64,000 bases of DNA. Source: Lentisphaerae bacterium GWF2_45_14 (GTDB lineage: Bacteria; Verrucomicrobiota; Lentisphaeria; Victivallales; GWF2-45-14). Positions within the stretch are counted from its first letter, which is position 1. Each line of letters begins with the position of its first letter. The DNA lies in NCBI GenBank assembly GCA_001804785.1, contig MHBG01000048.1:1-64000 (forward strand). Direction: 5' to 3'. Positions 54,745 through 64,000 of this stretch are shown piece by piece. The position numbers and the translations under genes were made by a program. The notes under the pieces were generated by a model. It was not told the origin of the DNA. It saw only the letters and a program-made list of their open reading frames with translations, and did not search any database.

Positions 54745-54776
54745 CAGACGCTCTAACCAACTGAGCTACAACCACC
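54699..54776 (-). tRNA. tRNA-His (GUG)
   Basis: GGTGGTTGTAGCTCAGTTGGTTAGAGCGTCTGGTTGTGGCCCAGAAGGCCGGGGGTTCGAGTCCCCTCATCCACCCCA; cloverleaf with anticodon GTG and encoded CCA. Confidence 0.92.
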
Positions 54777-54867
54777 ATAAAAAGGAGCCAATAAACTAGC
54801 CTTGATTCGGAATATTTCAATCAGCAAATCGAAAAGCTTCTTAAAAAAGTTTTCAGCCTTGTTGTGA

Positions 54868-56781
54868 TTATCCTACGGAAGAGCCGCTGTCGATTTCGCC
54901 GTCTACGGTGATGAGTTTGAGTCCCTTGCCCTTTTTTGCGGCAAGAAGCATTCCCTGCGAGTCAATGCCGCGTATTTTTGCGGATTTCAGATTTGCCACG
55001 ACGACTATGGTCTTGCCTATTATCTCTTCCGGAGTGTAATACTGTGCCACGCCTGCGACTATCTGGCGTTTTTCGCCGCCGATGTCTATCTGGAGTTTTA
55101 GCAGTTTGTCGGCGCCATCTATTTTTTCAGCATGGACGACTTTTGCCGTTTTAAGCTGCGTTTTGAAGAAGTCGTCGATGCTTACAAGCCCGGCATCGGA
55201 ATCAGGTGTCTGCGCTTGACTCTGCGGAGCGGTCTCCGGCGCTTTTTCTGTTATGCATATCCTTTGGAAGAGGGAGCCGGAGTCATTCATCTTGGAGCCA
55301 GGGACGAGTCCGCCCCATTTTTCAAGTTCTTTCATATTTACCTCCGGAGTGTTTATCCCGAGTGCTTTCCTAAGTTCCGTCATTTTTGACGGCATAATCG
55401 GGTACAGGAGTACGGAAACAAATCTGAGTGCTTCTGCGGCGGTGTACATCACTGTTCCGAGTCGTTCGGTATCGCCTGATTTAGCGAGGGTCCAGGGTGC
55501 GGTTTTTTCGATGTAGCGGTTTCCTGCTCTTACCGCGTTCATGACTTCTTCTATTCCGCTGTTGAGTTTCATTCCCGGAACGGCCGACTTCATTACTTCT
55601 ACGGCCTTGATTGCGGCACTTTTCAATTCTTTATCGTCATCATTCTCTTCTGTGGGGGAGGGGATTATTCCGCCGAACTGTTTGACGGTCATTTTGACTA
55701 TGCGACTGAGGAGGTTGCCGAGGTCGTTGGCAAGATTGCTGTTGTATTTTTCGATGAATGCGTCTTCGGAAAACGAAGCGTCCTGTCCGAGTGACATTTC
55801 GGCGAGCAGGAAGAATCTGAACGCATCTACACCGTATCTTTCAGCCATTTCCATCGGATTGACGACATTGCCGAGGGACTTGCTCATCTTATTCTGTCCG
55901 GTCAGCCACCAGCCGTGGGCAAAAATAGACTCCGGCATTTCGACTCCGATAGCCTTGAGCATTGTGGGCCAGTAAACGGTGTGTGTGGTAAGTATGTCTT
56001 TGCCTATGAGATGAAATGAGGCGGGCCACCACTTTTTGAATTCTGCGTCGTTGCTGCCGTAGCCTGCCCCGGATATGTAGTTTACGAGCGCGTCGAACCA
56101 GACGTAGCACACGTAATCTTTATCGAATGGCAGTTCAATGCCCCAGGCGAGGCGTGATTTAGGTCTTGATATGCAGAGGTCGGCGAGAGGTTTTTTTAGG
56201 AAGCCCAGGGTTTCATTGGCTCTATAGTCGGGCAGTATGAATTTCGGGTGTTCCTTGATGTAGTCGATGAGCCATTGCTGGTACTGTCCCATTTTGAAGA
56301 AGTAGTTGGACTCCACTATTTCGTTTGTTGGTCGTCCGCATTCAGGGCATGTTTTTTCTTCATTGAGGTCTTTATCTGTAAAGAACCTTTCGCATGGCAC
56401 GCAATAGCAGCCTTTATATTCGGCCTTGTATATGAGGTCTCTGTCATAGAGATCCTGAAGGATTTTGCGGACAACGTTTTTGTGGCGAGCTTCGGTCGTT
56501 CTGATGAAGTCGTCGTTGCTTATGCCGAGTTTTTCCCAGAGTTCCTGAAAGCGGACGACGGTTGTATCGCACTGTTCCTGCTCGGTCATTCCGTGTTCGA
56601 CCGCGGCCTTCTGTACTTTCTGTCCATGCTCGTCTGTTCCGGTGAGGAAGAATGTTGCGTCGCCGTTCATCCTGTGGTATCTGGAGAGAACGTCGGCGAG
56701 TATTGTTGTATAGGCGTGGCCTATGTGTGGTTTATCGTTGACATAGTATATCGGAGTGGTTACGTAAAATTTTTCTGACAT
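54868..56781 (-). CDS. metG: Methionine-tRNA ligase
   Basis: YVTTPIYYVNDKPHIGHAYTTILADVLSRY; KMSKSLGNVV; C-terminal tRNA-binding EMAP-like domain. Confidence 0.97.
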   Translation of the reverse strand: MSEKFYVTTPIYYVNDKPHIGHAYTTILADVLSRYHRMNGDATFFLTGTDEHGQKVQKAAVEHGMTEQEQCDTTVVRFQELWEKLGISNDDFIRTTEARHKNVVRKILQDLYDRDLIYKAEYKGCYCVPCERFFTDKDLNEEKTCPECGRPTNEIVESNYFFKMGQYQQWLIDYIKEHPKFILPDYRANETLGFLKKPLADLCISRPKSRLAWGIELPFDKDYVCYVWFDALVNYISGAGYGSNDAEFKKWWPASFHLIGKDILTTHTVYWPTMLKAIGVEMPESIFAHGWWLTGQNKMSKSLGNVVNPMEMAERYGVDAFRFFLLAEMSLGQDASFSEDAFIEKYNSNLANDLGNLLSRIVKMTVKQFGGIIPSPTEENDDDKELKSAAIKAVEVMKSAVPGMKLNSGIEEVMNAVRAGNRYIEKTAPWTLAKSGDTERLGTVMYTAAEALRFVSVLLYPIMPSKMTELRKALGINTPEVNMKELEKWGGLVPGSKMNDSGSLFQRICITEKAPETAPQSQAQTPDSDAGLVSIDDFFKTQLKTAKVVHAEKIDGADKLLKLQIDIGGEKRQIVAGVAQYYTPEEIIGKTIVVVANLKSAKIRGIDSQGMLLAAKKGKGLKLITVDGEIDSGSSVG

Positions 56782-56841
56782 GAAGAATTCCTTTGTTCTG
56801 AATAAAAATACCTTTTTAAAGTAAACTCTTTCAGCGATAAA

Positions 56842-58044
56842 TCAATCGTATTTTCTGAGCTTTGGCGGTTTGATATATATCGAAAGTCCCGTCAGTACAA
56901 GTGTTACGGCGAGAGCCGTGACCAGGATGGTAAATGCGTCGGACGCCCTGACGTATTTGAGCAGCAGTCCGCCTATTGCCGCAGTGGCGGCGGCGCCTCC
57001 CATCTGCATGGTGCCAAGCATTGAGGAGGCGGCCCCTGATATGTGTCTGAACTGGTCGAGCCCTATTTTGGTTGAGATTGGGATTGACAGTCCGAACGCA
57101 AAGCTGAAGATTGCCGCGGCTGCAAGTATGGTTGCGGCATTGTTCGTTCCACAGATGATTCGGGTTCCTATCAGCAGAGTGCCTGCCGTGGCTGATATCA
57201 GTGTTATGATCAGCACCGTGTTTTTTCTGCTGCTTATCCTATAAATAGGGCTTGATACTGCCCGTCCGGCTATAAGTGTGGATACTAGCGGTATATACGT
57301 CAGTCCGAACTCAACAGGGCTGTAATTGAACTCCCCCATAAATATAAAGGGACCTAGTGTGAGATAAATGCCCTGTATTCCAAAAAATATCATATTAGGG
57401 ATGGCTGCCGACATAAAGGTCCTGTCAAGGAGCATCTTAAAATAATTTTTGATGGTCTGCGCTATTTCCAGTGAGTATCTTTTTTCGGGGGGATTTGTTT
57501 CTTTGAGCCTTAAATACGCGTAAAAGAAGGAGACGATACAGCAGGCGGACGATATTATGAATGTAATTTTCCAGTTAAAATACTGGGTTATTAGTCCGCC
57601 TGCAAAAGGTGCGGCAATCGGGACAAGTGCGGAGATTATTCCCGTGATTCCGAGGATTGACACAATTTTGTCTTCAGGGTAGGCATCTCTTATCACTGCG
57701 CGGCTCGTAACGGGGATGGTGCTTGTGCCTATTGCCTGGACAATTCTGCCTGCGATGAGTATGGAAATCCCGTTCGCAAACATGCATATTGTCGAACCTG
57801 CGGCCACTGTTATCAGTCCGGCGAGTATCAGCGGGCGCCTCCCGAAACTGTCAGAAAGAGGCCCCATGAAAATATTGGAGATGGCGAGGCCCAGGAAGTA
57901 TACGGTCATTGTTGCGCTTATAGCGGCCTCCGACGCTCCGAAGTCCGCAGCGATTGCGGGCATTGCGGGCTGATATAGACTACCCGCCAGTCTTACAGCC
58001 GATGTTGCAAGGATTAGTGCTATTGTGAGATATCTGAGTTCCAA
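56842..58044 (-). CDS. MFS transporter, Bcr/CflA type
   Basis: 12-TM pattern; QPAMPAIAADFGASEAAISATMTVYFLGLAISNIFMGPLSDSFGRRP. Confidence 0.88.
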   Translation of the reverse strand: MELRYLTIALILATSAVRLAGSLYQPAMPAIAADFGASEAAISATMTVYFLGLAISNIFMGPLSDSFGRRPLILAGLITVAAGSTICMFANGISILIAGRIVQAIGTSTIPVTSRAVIRDAYPEDKIVSILGITGIISALVPIAAPFAGGLITQYFNWKITFIISSACCIVSFFYAYLRLKETNPPEKRYSLEIAQTIKNYFKMLLDRTFMSAAIPNMIFFGIQGIYLTLGPFIFMGEFNYSPVEFGLTYIPLVSTLIAGRAVSSPIYRISSRKNTVLIITLISATAGTLLIGTRIICGTNNAATILAAAAIFSFAFGLSIPISTKIGLDQFRHISGAASSMLGTMQMGGAAATAAIGGLLLKYVRASDAFTILVTALAVTLVLTGLSIYIKPPKLRKYD

Positions 58045-58046
58045 AA

Positions 58047-58946
58047 TTATCGGGCTTTCTTTTCTCTTACGAGTATTACCGCCAGCTTGAATATTTCGGC
58101 GGAGACATTTACAGGACAGCAGCTTTCAATTCCTGCAAAGCCTGGGGAGGCGTTTATTTCGCAGATGGTAAAACCCTTTGCAGTGAAAAGGAGATCGACC
58201 CCGGCAACCCTGAGACCGAGCGCCTCGGCGGCTTTTATCCCGAGCGTTTTTATCTCTTCCGTCATGGGATAGTCCTCTACCGAGCCTCCCAGCGAAAAGT
58301 TTGCTCTGAAATCGCTGCTGTGGGCCTTTCTGCACATACACGCGATAGCCTTGCCGTCAACGACAATCACGCGCAGGTCTTTCCCACTGCTTTCCTTTAT
58401 GAATTCCTGTGCTATCATGTTAGTTCCCGGAGCCGTTGCATGCAGGAGCTGAAGAATGCTGCGGCATTCCTCTTCCGTTTTTACCATTATAACGCCGGAG
58501 CCTTTGGCCCCTGTCAGGATTTTAAGTACGGCCGGGAAGCCGATGGTATCTTTTATTGCGGGGATGGATTCTTCGCCGTTGACAAGGATTGTCTTGGGAA
58601 AGGGCAGTTTGGCCCGTGACAGTATCTGACAGGAGAGAAATTTATCATTTGCGGCAAGAACTGCGTTTTGCGGATTTACGCATGGGATATTGAGCTTTTC
58701 CATTTCCAACATGAGGGCCAGGGCATTGTAGTGATGATCCTTCATTATGCTAAGGTAGAGGAAATCCGGAAAGGCTGCTTTTGAGCCATCGTAATATATT
58801 GAGCTTGTTCTACTGTCATCCACGCATATTTCCGTCAGTGCCGGGTCAATCATCTTAAGTTCTATTCCGGCAGCGGCGGCATTTTGCTGTCCTCGTTCCC
58901 ATTCCAATGGTACTTTTCCGCTGTAAATAACCCACCCGGTCAACAT
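58047..58946 (-). CDS. RimK-like ATP-grasp ligase
   Basis: FPAVLKILTGAKGSGVIMVKTEEE...AGVDLLFTAKGFTICEINASPGFAGIE. Confidence 0.9.
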   Translation of the reverse strand: MLTGWVIYSGKVPLEWERGQQNAAAAGIELKMIDPALTEICVDDSRTSSIYYDGSKAAFPDFLYLSIMKDHHYNALALMLEMEKLNIPCVNPQNAVLAANDKFLSCQILSRAKLPFPKTILVNGEESIPAIKDTIGFPAVLKILTGAKGSGVIMVKTEEECRSILQLLHATAPGTNMIAQEFIKESSGKDLRVIVVDGKAIACMCRKAHSSDFRANFSLGGSVEDYPMTEEIKTLGIKAAEALGLRVAGVDLLFTAKGFTICEINASPGFAGIESCCPVNVSAEIFKLAVILVREKKAR

Positions 58947-58965
58947 TTTCTACCCGTCCTTGTCT

Positions 58966-60432
58966 TTAATATGGGATTACCATGTCATTGCATTTTTTTA
59001 CATAATCTCTAAGCTCTATGGCCGAGGTGCTGTCGAGCATAATTTTATCATATTCTATTATTTTCGGAGTTACGTAGGTGTAGGCGGCATACCAGCGGCT
59101 CTGGCTGTGTGGGTAAATCCCTGAAAAGAAGAAGCCTTGGTCTGCGAGTCCCTCCGCGGTATCTGCGAATGCCGCATCCCACAAAGGTAAATAGAGATAG
59201 AACGACTGTATTCCGCGGGCGGCAAGATCGAAGCGTTCTTTTTTTATGTTGGCATAAAAGTTTCTGCCCTTACGTTGGACTCTGATAAAAACAACCTTGT
59301 AGAGGTCATTGCACGAGGATGTCATTTCTGTTTCCTGTATCAATTGCGGGATAGAGGATGGCTGTTTCTCTTCGATGTCGTATCCGGCTGCCGACAGGAT
59401 TTTTAATATGATTTCGCTGTGTTCGGGCGGGGGGAATATTTCGGTCTGGATTTTTTCTTTGAAACTTACGCAGGAGATCAGAAGGCTTTCGCGTTCACGT
59501 GCCGCGACGTTCATTGAACTGAATGCGGCTTGGTCATGGTAGGCGAGTTGAAGAGCTGTGGGGGTTACTTTAAACAGTTCTCCGATTTTCTGTGACTGCG
59601 TATGCGCCGTCACAAACTTGAATATGTAAAGATTCTCTTTGTTTTTATCGGCATATTTGCGTGCCGCTCTTAACAGCTTCAGCAGGCAGAGACTCTGTCT
59701 GTAGCGCGGGTCTATCATTACGACCCCGAACTCTATTACGCCCGGATCGTCTTTTTCCGTCAGCGCACCAACGTGCCCTACGAGTTCTTCGTTATGATTG
59801 AATGCACCGATGGAGGTCATTTTCCCTGACTGGATGTAGTTTTCCACGGCATCGGGATAATAAAAATCGTCTTTGGAATAGGTGTACCTGTAAGTTCTGT
59901 ACGACAGTTGGACTATCTGGTAGGCCTCCTCCGGCTCCAGTTGTCGTACAGTGAAAGAAGGATGGCTCTTTGACGTATCGTCATGCTTTTCTTCATTTTG
60001 CAGGCTGAAGTCATTAGGGTTAACAGGACTTGAAAGCTTTTTGAAGAGGATTGTTTCCCATCCGCCGGAACCTTTATTTTTGAATTCAAAACGGTCGGAG
60101 AGTTTCCTCATAAGGTAGAGTCTGAGGCCGAATATGGACTCCTCCGGATGTTCCGTGTCATAATCGGGGAGCTTTTTGAGATCAATTGGCATTCCTTTGT
60201 CCTGCAGGGTTATTTCGATGCCATTGTCACTGAACGCGCAGCTTATTTCAATGAACCCTCCGGCATCGAAGCCGGAAAATCTTTCTATGGTGCCTGCCGC
60301 CGCTTCTTCTACGGCCAGCATCATTTCCTGGGATTCTTTCTCATTGGCTCCGTAGTATTGCATCGTATTTTTTACGAATGGCAGCAATATCTCAAGTACG
60401 CTCAGGTTGCATGGTATACTAATTGTAATCAT
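58966..60432 (-). CDS. Protein with RsbW-like HATPase and GNAT-like acetyltransferase domains
   Basis: ESQEMMLAVEEAAAGTIERF...GIEITLQDKGMPID; then FTVRQLEPEEAYQIVQLSYRTYRYTY...VGHVGALTEKDDPGVIEFGVVMIDPRYRQ. Confidence 0.75.
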   Translation of the reverse strand: MITISIPCNLSVLEILLPFVKNTMQYYGANEKESQEMMLAVEEAAAGTIERFSGFDAGGFIEISCAFSDNGIEITLQDKGMPIDLKKLPDYDTEHPEESIFGLRLYLMRKLSDRFEFKNKGSGGWETILFKKLSSPVNPNDFSLQNEEKHDDTSKSHPSFTVRQLEPEEAYQIVQLSYRTYRYTYSKDDFYYPDAVENYIQSGKMTSIGAFNHNEELVGHVGALTEKDDPGVIEFGVVMIDPRYRQSLCLLKLLRAARKYADKNKENLYIFKFVTAHTQSQKIGELFKVTPTALQLAYHDQAAFSSMNVAARERESLLISCVSFKEKIQTEIFPPPEHSEIILKILSAAGYDIEEKQPSSIPQLIQETEMTSSCNDLYKVVFIRVQRKGRNFYANIKKERFDLAARGIQSFYLYLPLWDAAFADTAEGLADQGFFFSGIYPHSQSRWYAAYTYVTPKIIEYDKIMLDSTSAIELRDYVKKCNDMVIPY

Positions 60433-60846
60433 AAAGACCTTATATTCTTTGAATTTGTGTAAGCTATGAAAATAGTCAGGGTTTAACTTCGTTCAAGTCT
60501 CTCTTTAAAAAATGATTCATTGATGGCTTTTAAAATATTTATTCTCATAAGGTTTTAATTTTTTTATGGTATTTGCTTTTTATTTTAAATAACACTCGGC
60601 TCTGGGTATGCTTTTCTTGCTTTAAGAATGATTCAAAAAATCAATAGAGCAATGTCCATTTTCTTAAGCGAATCCAAATCTACTTTGGAATTGAGGACAA
60701 GGCAACAGCGTAAAGTTATCAGGATGAATAACAAAGCTTCGTCTATAATTTTACGACATTTTACTACACTTCTTTACATGTTCGGCAAGGTACACTAGAA
60801 TATCCGCATATATAATAGGGGATGAATTTTATTCGGGGGAGTTCTA

Positions 60847-62109
60847 ATGAAAGGATTTGACTGGCAGAATCTTGTCGGCAAAATTCTTGAAGATTTTCTT
60901 CTGTCGCAGAGCGAACTTGCTGAACTCTGCCGTGTTTCTCAACAGGCCGTTTCCAGCTGGAAAAATGGCAGACGCGTACCCGGTATTTATGCGAGAAGAA
61001 AACTCCTTGAGATTATAAAGGATTCGGCCGGGAAATCCATCGAAAGTCATCGAGAACGCCCAAGTGATGACAGAATAGCGGATTGCGAGGAGAGGAATAA
61101 AGCCCTTATTTCCGCGCTTCCCGACCTTCTTTTTATCCATACAGCGGATGGAATATTCCTTGATTTTGTGATGAACAGTCCGAATGCTTTTCCTATAGAC
61201 CCTTCATACTACATAGGCAGAAGCATGAAGGCCTACCTGCCGCCTCAGATCTTCGAGGAGCTTCTTTCCGCTTTCCGCAGAATACTCTCAAGCGGCGAGA
61301 TGGAGGTCCGTGAATATTCTCTTTCCCTGGGTGGCTCCAAATATTGCTTCGAGGCCAGAATGGTCAAGTACGGTCATGGCAAAGTCCTCACCGTGGCACG
61401 GGACATTACCGAGAAAAAAAATATAGAAGACATCAAAAATGACCTTAATATGATAATGCATCATGACCTTAAGGCTCCCCTTTGCTCGATTGTCGGGATT
61501 CCCGGCATTCTTGAACAGGAGCTTTCGCATCTGATGGACTCACGCCATTTGGGGCTTCTTCACAGTATCCGGGAGGCAGGCAGCCATATGGCGGACACGG
61601 TGAATAATGCCATTAATATATTCCGTATGGAACAAGGTGTTTTCGAGTTAGTTCCAGAGAATATAAATGTGATTCCTGTCATAAAGCGCATCAATGAGCA
61701 CCTCTCTTTACTCCTTAAAATACATAAGACGGGCATAGTCCTTGCCATTGACGGCGAGATTGTTCCATTCAGTTCATCATTTATTGTTCGGACTGAGGAA
61801 TTGCTTTTCTACTCGCTTGCTTCAAATCTTATTAAAAATGCTGTTGAGAATTCCACGCAGGGTTGTGATGTTGTGATAGCCTTTTCACGTACAGACAGGG
61901 GCATTGTTATGGAGGTCATTAACAGAGGCCTTGTTTCTGAAAAGATTAAGGACCGTTTTTTTGAGAAATTCGTCTCTTCCAGAGGGAAAAAAGGCTCGGG
62001 AATAGGTACTTACAGTGCTAAGCTTATCGCCGAGGCGCATGGTGGTTCCATTTCAATGGAAAGTACCGAAAAGGACGGAACGGTCCTTCGAATCATCCTT
62101 CCAGCCTGA
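60847..62109 (+). CDS. Histidine kinase with N-terminal XRE-type HTH and PAS domain
   Basis: LSQSELAELCRVSQQAVSSWKNGRRVPGIYAR; PAS-like; MIMHHDLKAPLCSIVG H-box; SNLIKNAVENS; GSGIGTYSAKLIAEAHGGSI. Confidence 0.88.
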   Translation: MKGFDWQNLVGKILEDFLLSQSELAELCRVSQQAVSSWKNGRRVPGIYARRKLLEIIKDSAGKSIESHRERPSDDRIADCEERNKALISALPDLLFIHTADGIFLDFVMNSPNAFPIDPSYYIGRSMKAYLPPQIFEELLSAFRRILSSGEMEVREYSLSLGGSKYCFEARMVKYGHGKVLTVARDITEKKNIEDIKNDLNMIMHHDLKAPLCSIVGIPGILEQELSHLMDSRHLGLLHSIREAGSHMADTVNNAINIFRMEQGVFELVPENINVIPVIKRINEHLSLLLKIHKTGIVLAIDGEIVPFSSSFIVRTEELLFYSLASNLIKNAVENSTQGCDVVIAFSRTDRGIVMEVINRGLVSEKIKDRFFEKFVSSRGKKGSGIGTYSAKLIAEAHGGSISMESTEKDGTVLRIILPA

Positions 62110-62195
62110 GTTTTTTTTAACCGCCCATTGACAAAAGGTGGAATCTATATTATGTTATATGTAATGTTGCATATGTATTTTTTGAGGATTCATTT

Positions 62196-63197
62196 ATGGT
62201 AAAGCTTAAGGAAATAGCGGAAAGGCTGGAATTGGGTGTTTCGACCGTTTCGGCTGTACTGAACGGCAAGGACTACTGCTATGTTTCCGCGTTGAAAAAG
62301 AAGCTTATAAGGGATACCGCCGAGGAAATGGGCTATATTCCCAACCGCATGTCCAGAGGGATGAAGGGGCTTCCTACGCAGACCATCGGAATAATAGCTT
62401 CACTTTTTACTGTTCCAATTCAAGGCCGCCTAATCTATTCCCTTAATATGGAGCTTGCCAAGGCGGGTTATTCGGCATTGCTCGGTGACTCAAAATCGCA
62501 AATGAAAGATGAGAAGGCTATAATCGGCGAGTTTCTTTCCAGGGGTATTGACGGGATTTTAATCCAGACGACTTATTCCAGGACTGAACTCGAAGCTCTT
62601 TTTCACGACCATATTCCATATGTGGTAATAAACAGGGAATTCGATGGTACTTCGGTTACCGTCGACAGAGCGCAAGGGGTTTTTATGGCTGTTGAACATC
62701 TTGCGACCGTCCATAAGCGCCGGAAGATTGGTTTTGTGTCCGACGGTTCACTGACAAATCAGCGGAAAACCGAGGGCTACAGGTCCGCCGTCAAAAAAAT
62801 TGGCATGCAATATGGCGGCGATTATATCATAGAGATTCCTGACTATATTGAAAATGCCCGCGGGATGGCTGAAAGAGTGGCGGAACTTGGACTTGATGCT
62901 GTTTCTGCCTCAAATGATGTAGTTGCGGGGCTTCTAATCAAAAATCTCCGGCGTATGGGCAAGCGTATTCCTGAGGACGTGGCGGTAATCGGCTTTGACG
63001 GTATTGATTATCTTTGCGAAATGACTGAACCTTCTCTTACCTCGGTGAGGCAGCCGATGGAGCAGGTGGCTGAAAAGGCTGTCGAACTATTGTTGGCCCA
63101 GATAAAGGGAGAGAAAGTCCCGGAAAAAATGTCCTGTATAAAACCAGTTCTTAAAATAGGCGAATCATGCGGATGCGGAAAAGGAGCCACGAAATGA
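62196..63197 (+). CDS. LacI-family transcriptional regulator
   Basis: [26 protein letters not shown]...; periplasmic-binding-protein-like core. Confidence 0.95.
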   Translation: MVKLKEIAERLELGVSTVSAVLNGKDYCYVSALKKKLIRDTAEEMGYIPNRMSRGMKGLPTQTIGIIASLFTVPIQGRLIYSLNMELAKAGYSALLGDSKSQMKDEKAIIGEFLSRGIDGILIQTTYSRTELEALFHDHIPYVVINREFDGTSVTVDRAQGVFMAVEHLATVHKRRKIGFVSDGSLTNQRKTEGYRSAVKKIGMQYGGDYIIEIPDYIENARGMAERVAELGLDAVSASNDVVAGLLIKNLRRMGKRIPEDVAVIGFDGIDYLCEMTEPSLTSVRQPMEQVAEKAVELLLAQIKGEKVPEKMSCIKPVLKIGESCGCGKGATK

Positions 63198-63934
63198 GGG
63201 AAAAGGCCGATTTTACACTTTTGGAACTCTTGATAGTTATAGCCATAATAGCGATGCTTGCGGCAATGCTTCTGCCCGCGCTCTCAAGAGCCAAGGAAGC
63301 ATCCAGAGCGACTGCCTGCCAGGGAAGTTTGAGGCAATTTGCATACGGCGCAATCCAATATTCAGGCGACTACAACGATTATACTTTGACTTATACAAAT
63401 TCCACAAGCACGTCTTCTTCTGATAATTATTCGTGGTATCATTCAATCGGCCTTTACCTGGGACTTGGAAATAACTTTGCCGAAGTCAATAAAAAATTTA
63501 CCACGCACAACACTCTTTATGTATGTCCCAGCCATCGCTGGCGTGAAGGATCTTATCCTAACGTACGGGGATACTATGGACGCGGATATGGAATCAACTA
63601 TCACTTTGCTTCTACGTGTATAACCGATTACTTTTTGGACGGGGGGATGCTTCCAAAAACATCAATGGTTAAATATCCGTCTGAGCTGATTTATTTCCTC
63701 GAATCAGACAATCCTTCGGTATTAAATTCCCATCAGTACAAAATCTATGGGGATACCGCTACGACCTGGAAAATGAATGACGATGGCTATTACATTGAAA
63801 AAGCCTGGCACAACGGTTATCCTAACCAGCTCTATTTTGACGGTCATATAGCTAAAGCCAAATGGTACTCGATTCCCGGGTCAATAGAAGGCGGTTTGAG
63901 AATATGGTATCTTGACGGAGTCGGCGGACGTTGA
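63194..63934 (+). CDS. Pseudopilin / prepilin-type N-terminal methylation protein (DUF1559-like)
   Basis: [45 protein letters not shown] overlaps the LacI stop region. Confidence 0.88.
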   Translation: MREKADFTLLELLIVIAIIAMLAAMLLPALSRAKEASRATACQGSLRQFAYGAIQYSGDYNDYTLTYTNSTSTSSSDNYSWYHSIGLYLGLGNNFAEVNKKFTTHNTLYVCPSHRWREGSYPNVRGYYGRGYGINYHFASTCITDYFLDGGMLPKTSMVKYPSELIYFLESDNPSVLNSHQYKIYGDTATTWKMNDDGYYIEKAWHNGYPNQLYFDGHIAKAKWYSIPGSIEGGLRIWYLDGVGGR

Positions 63935-63968
63935 ATTTAAAAATAAAAAACCAGAGAAAGGAAATAAT

Positions 63969-64000
63969 ATGCGGTTAACGATGAGCGGATCCACTGGCCT
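63969..64000 (+). CDS. Start of a truncated ORF at the window edge
   Basis: agaaaggaaataatATGcggttaacg: RBS then ATG; only ~10 codons visible. Confidence 0.3.
   Translation, partial: MRLTMSGSTG

Noticed and set aside
54699-54776. tRNA-His as a broken gene because of a T-T mismatch in the acceptor stem
   Set aside because: The remaining cloverleaf, GUG anticodon, T-loop and CCA are intact, and the same 3' sequence is present in both att copies; a single acceptor mismatch does not show inactivation.

Overview
The window holds a complete-looking ~53.6 kb temperate podovirus-like prophage in a bacterium that looks like Lentisphaerae/Victivallales (inferred from a DUF1559-type pseudopilin and general gene style, not proven). 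The prophage lies between two perfect 50-bp direct repeats (1153-1202 and 54695-54744). These are the 3' half of a tRNA-His(GUG) gene, and the intact tRNA is at 54699-54776 on the minus strand. Left of the prophage is an IS630-like element (1-999). Right of it are host genes: metG, a Bcr/CflA-type MFS transporter, a RimK-like ATP-grasp protein, an HATPase-GNAT protein, an HTH-PAS histidine kinase, a LacI regulator and a pseudopilin. The rightward late half (1.3-31.1 kb) encodes integrase, portal, scaffold, N4-gp56-like capsid, tail and fibre proteins, a lysis-region cassette, and a 3067-aa polyvalent protein. The leftward half (52.8-31.2 kb) encodes Xis, Rha, recombination and replication proteins, two DNA methylases, terminase, and a signal-peptide moron. 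The most interesting candidates are: (1) a phage metacaspase translationally coupled (ATGA overlap) to an EndoG-like nuclease fused to DUF1353, directly upstream of a holin-like gene; (2) a 52-aa stand-alone glycyl-radical tail of anaerobic RNR (NrdD), missed by the ORF track; (3) an exact 15-bp motif (AGGTTTTGTTTTTTT) repeated four times at candidate late promoters; (4) integrase arm-site pairs near both ends; (5) a GTYRAC-repeat plus AT-rich origin-like region; (6) a tail-fibre tandem repeat in which 18 of 19 codon differences are synonymous. All identifications come from reading the sequence and recalling families. No searches were run.
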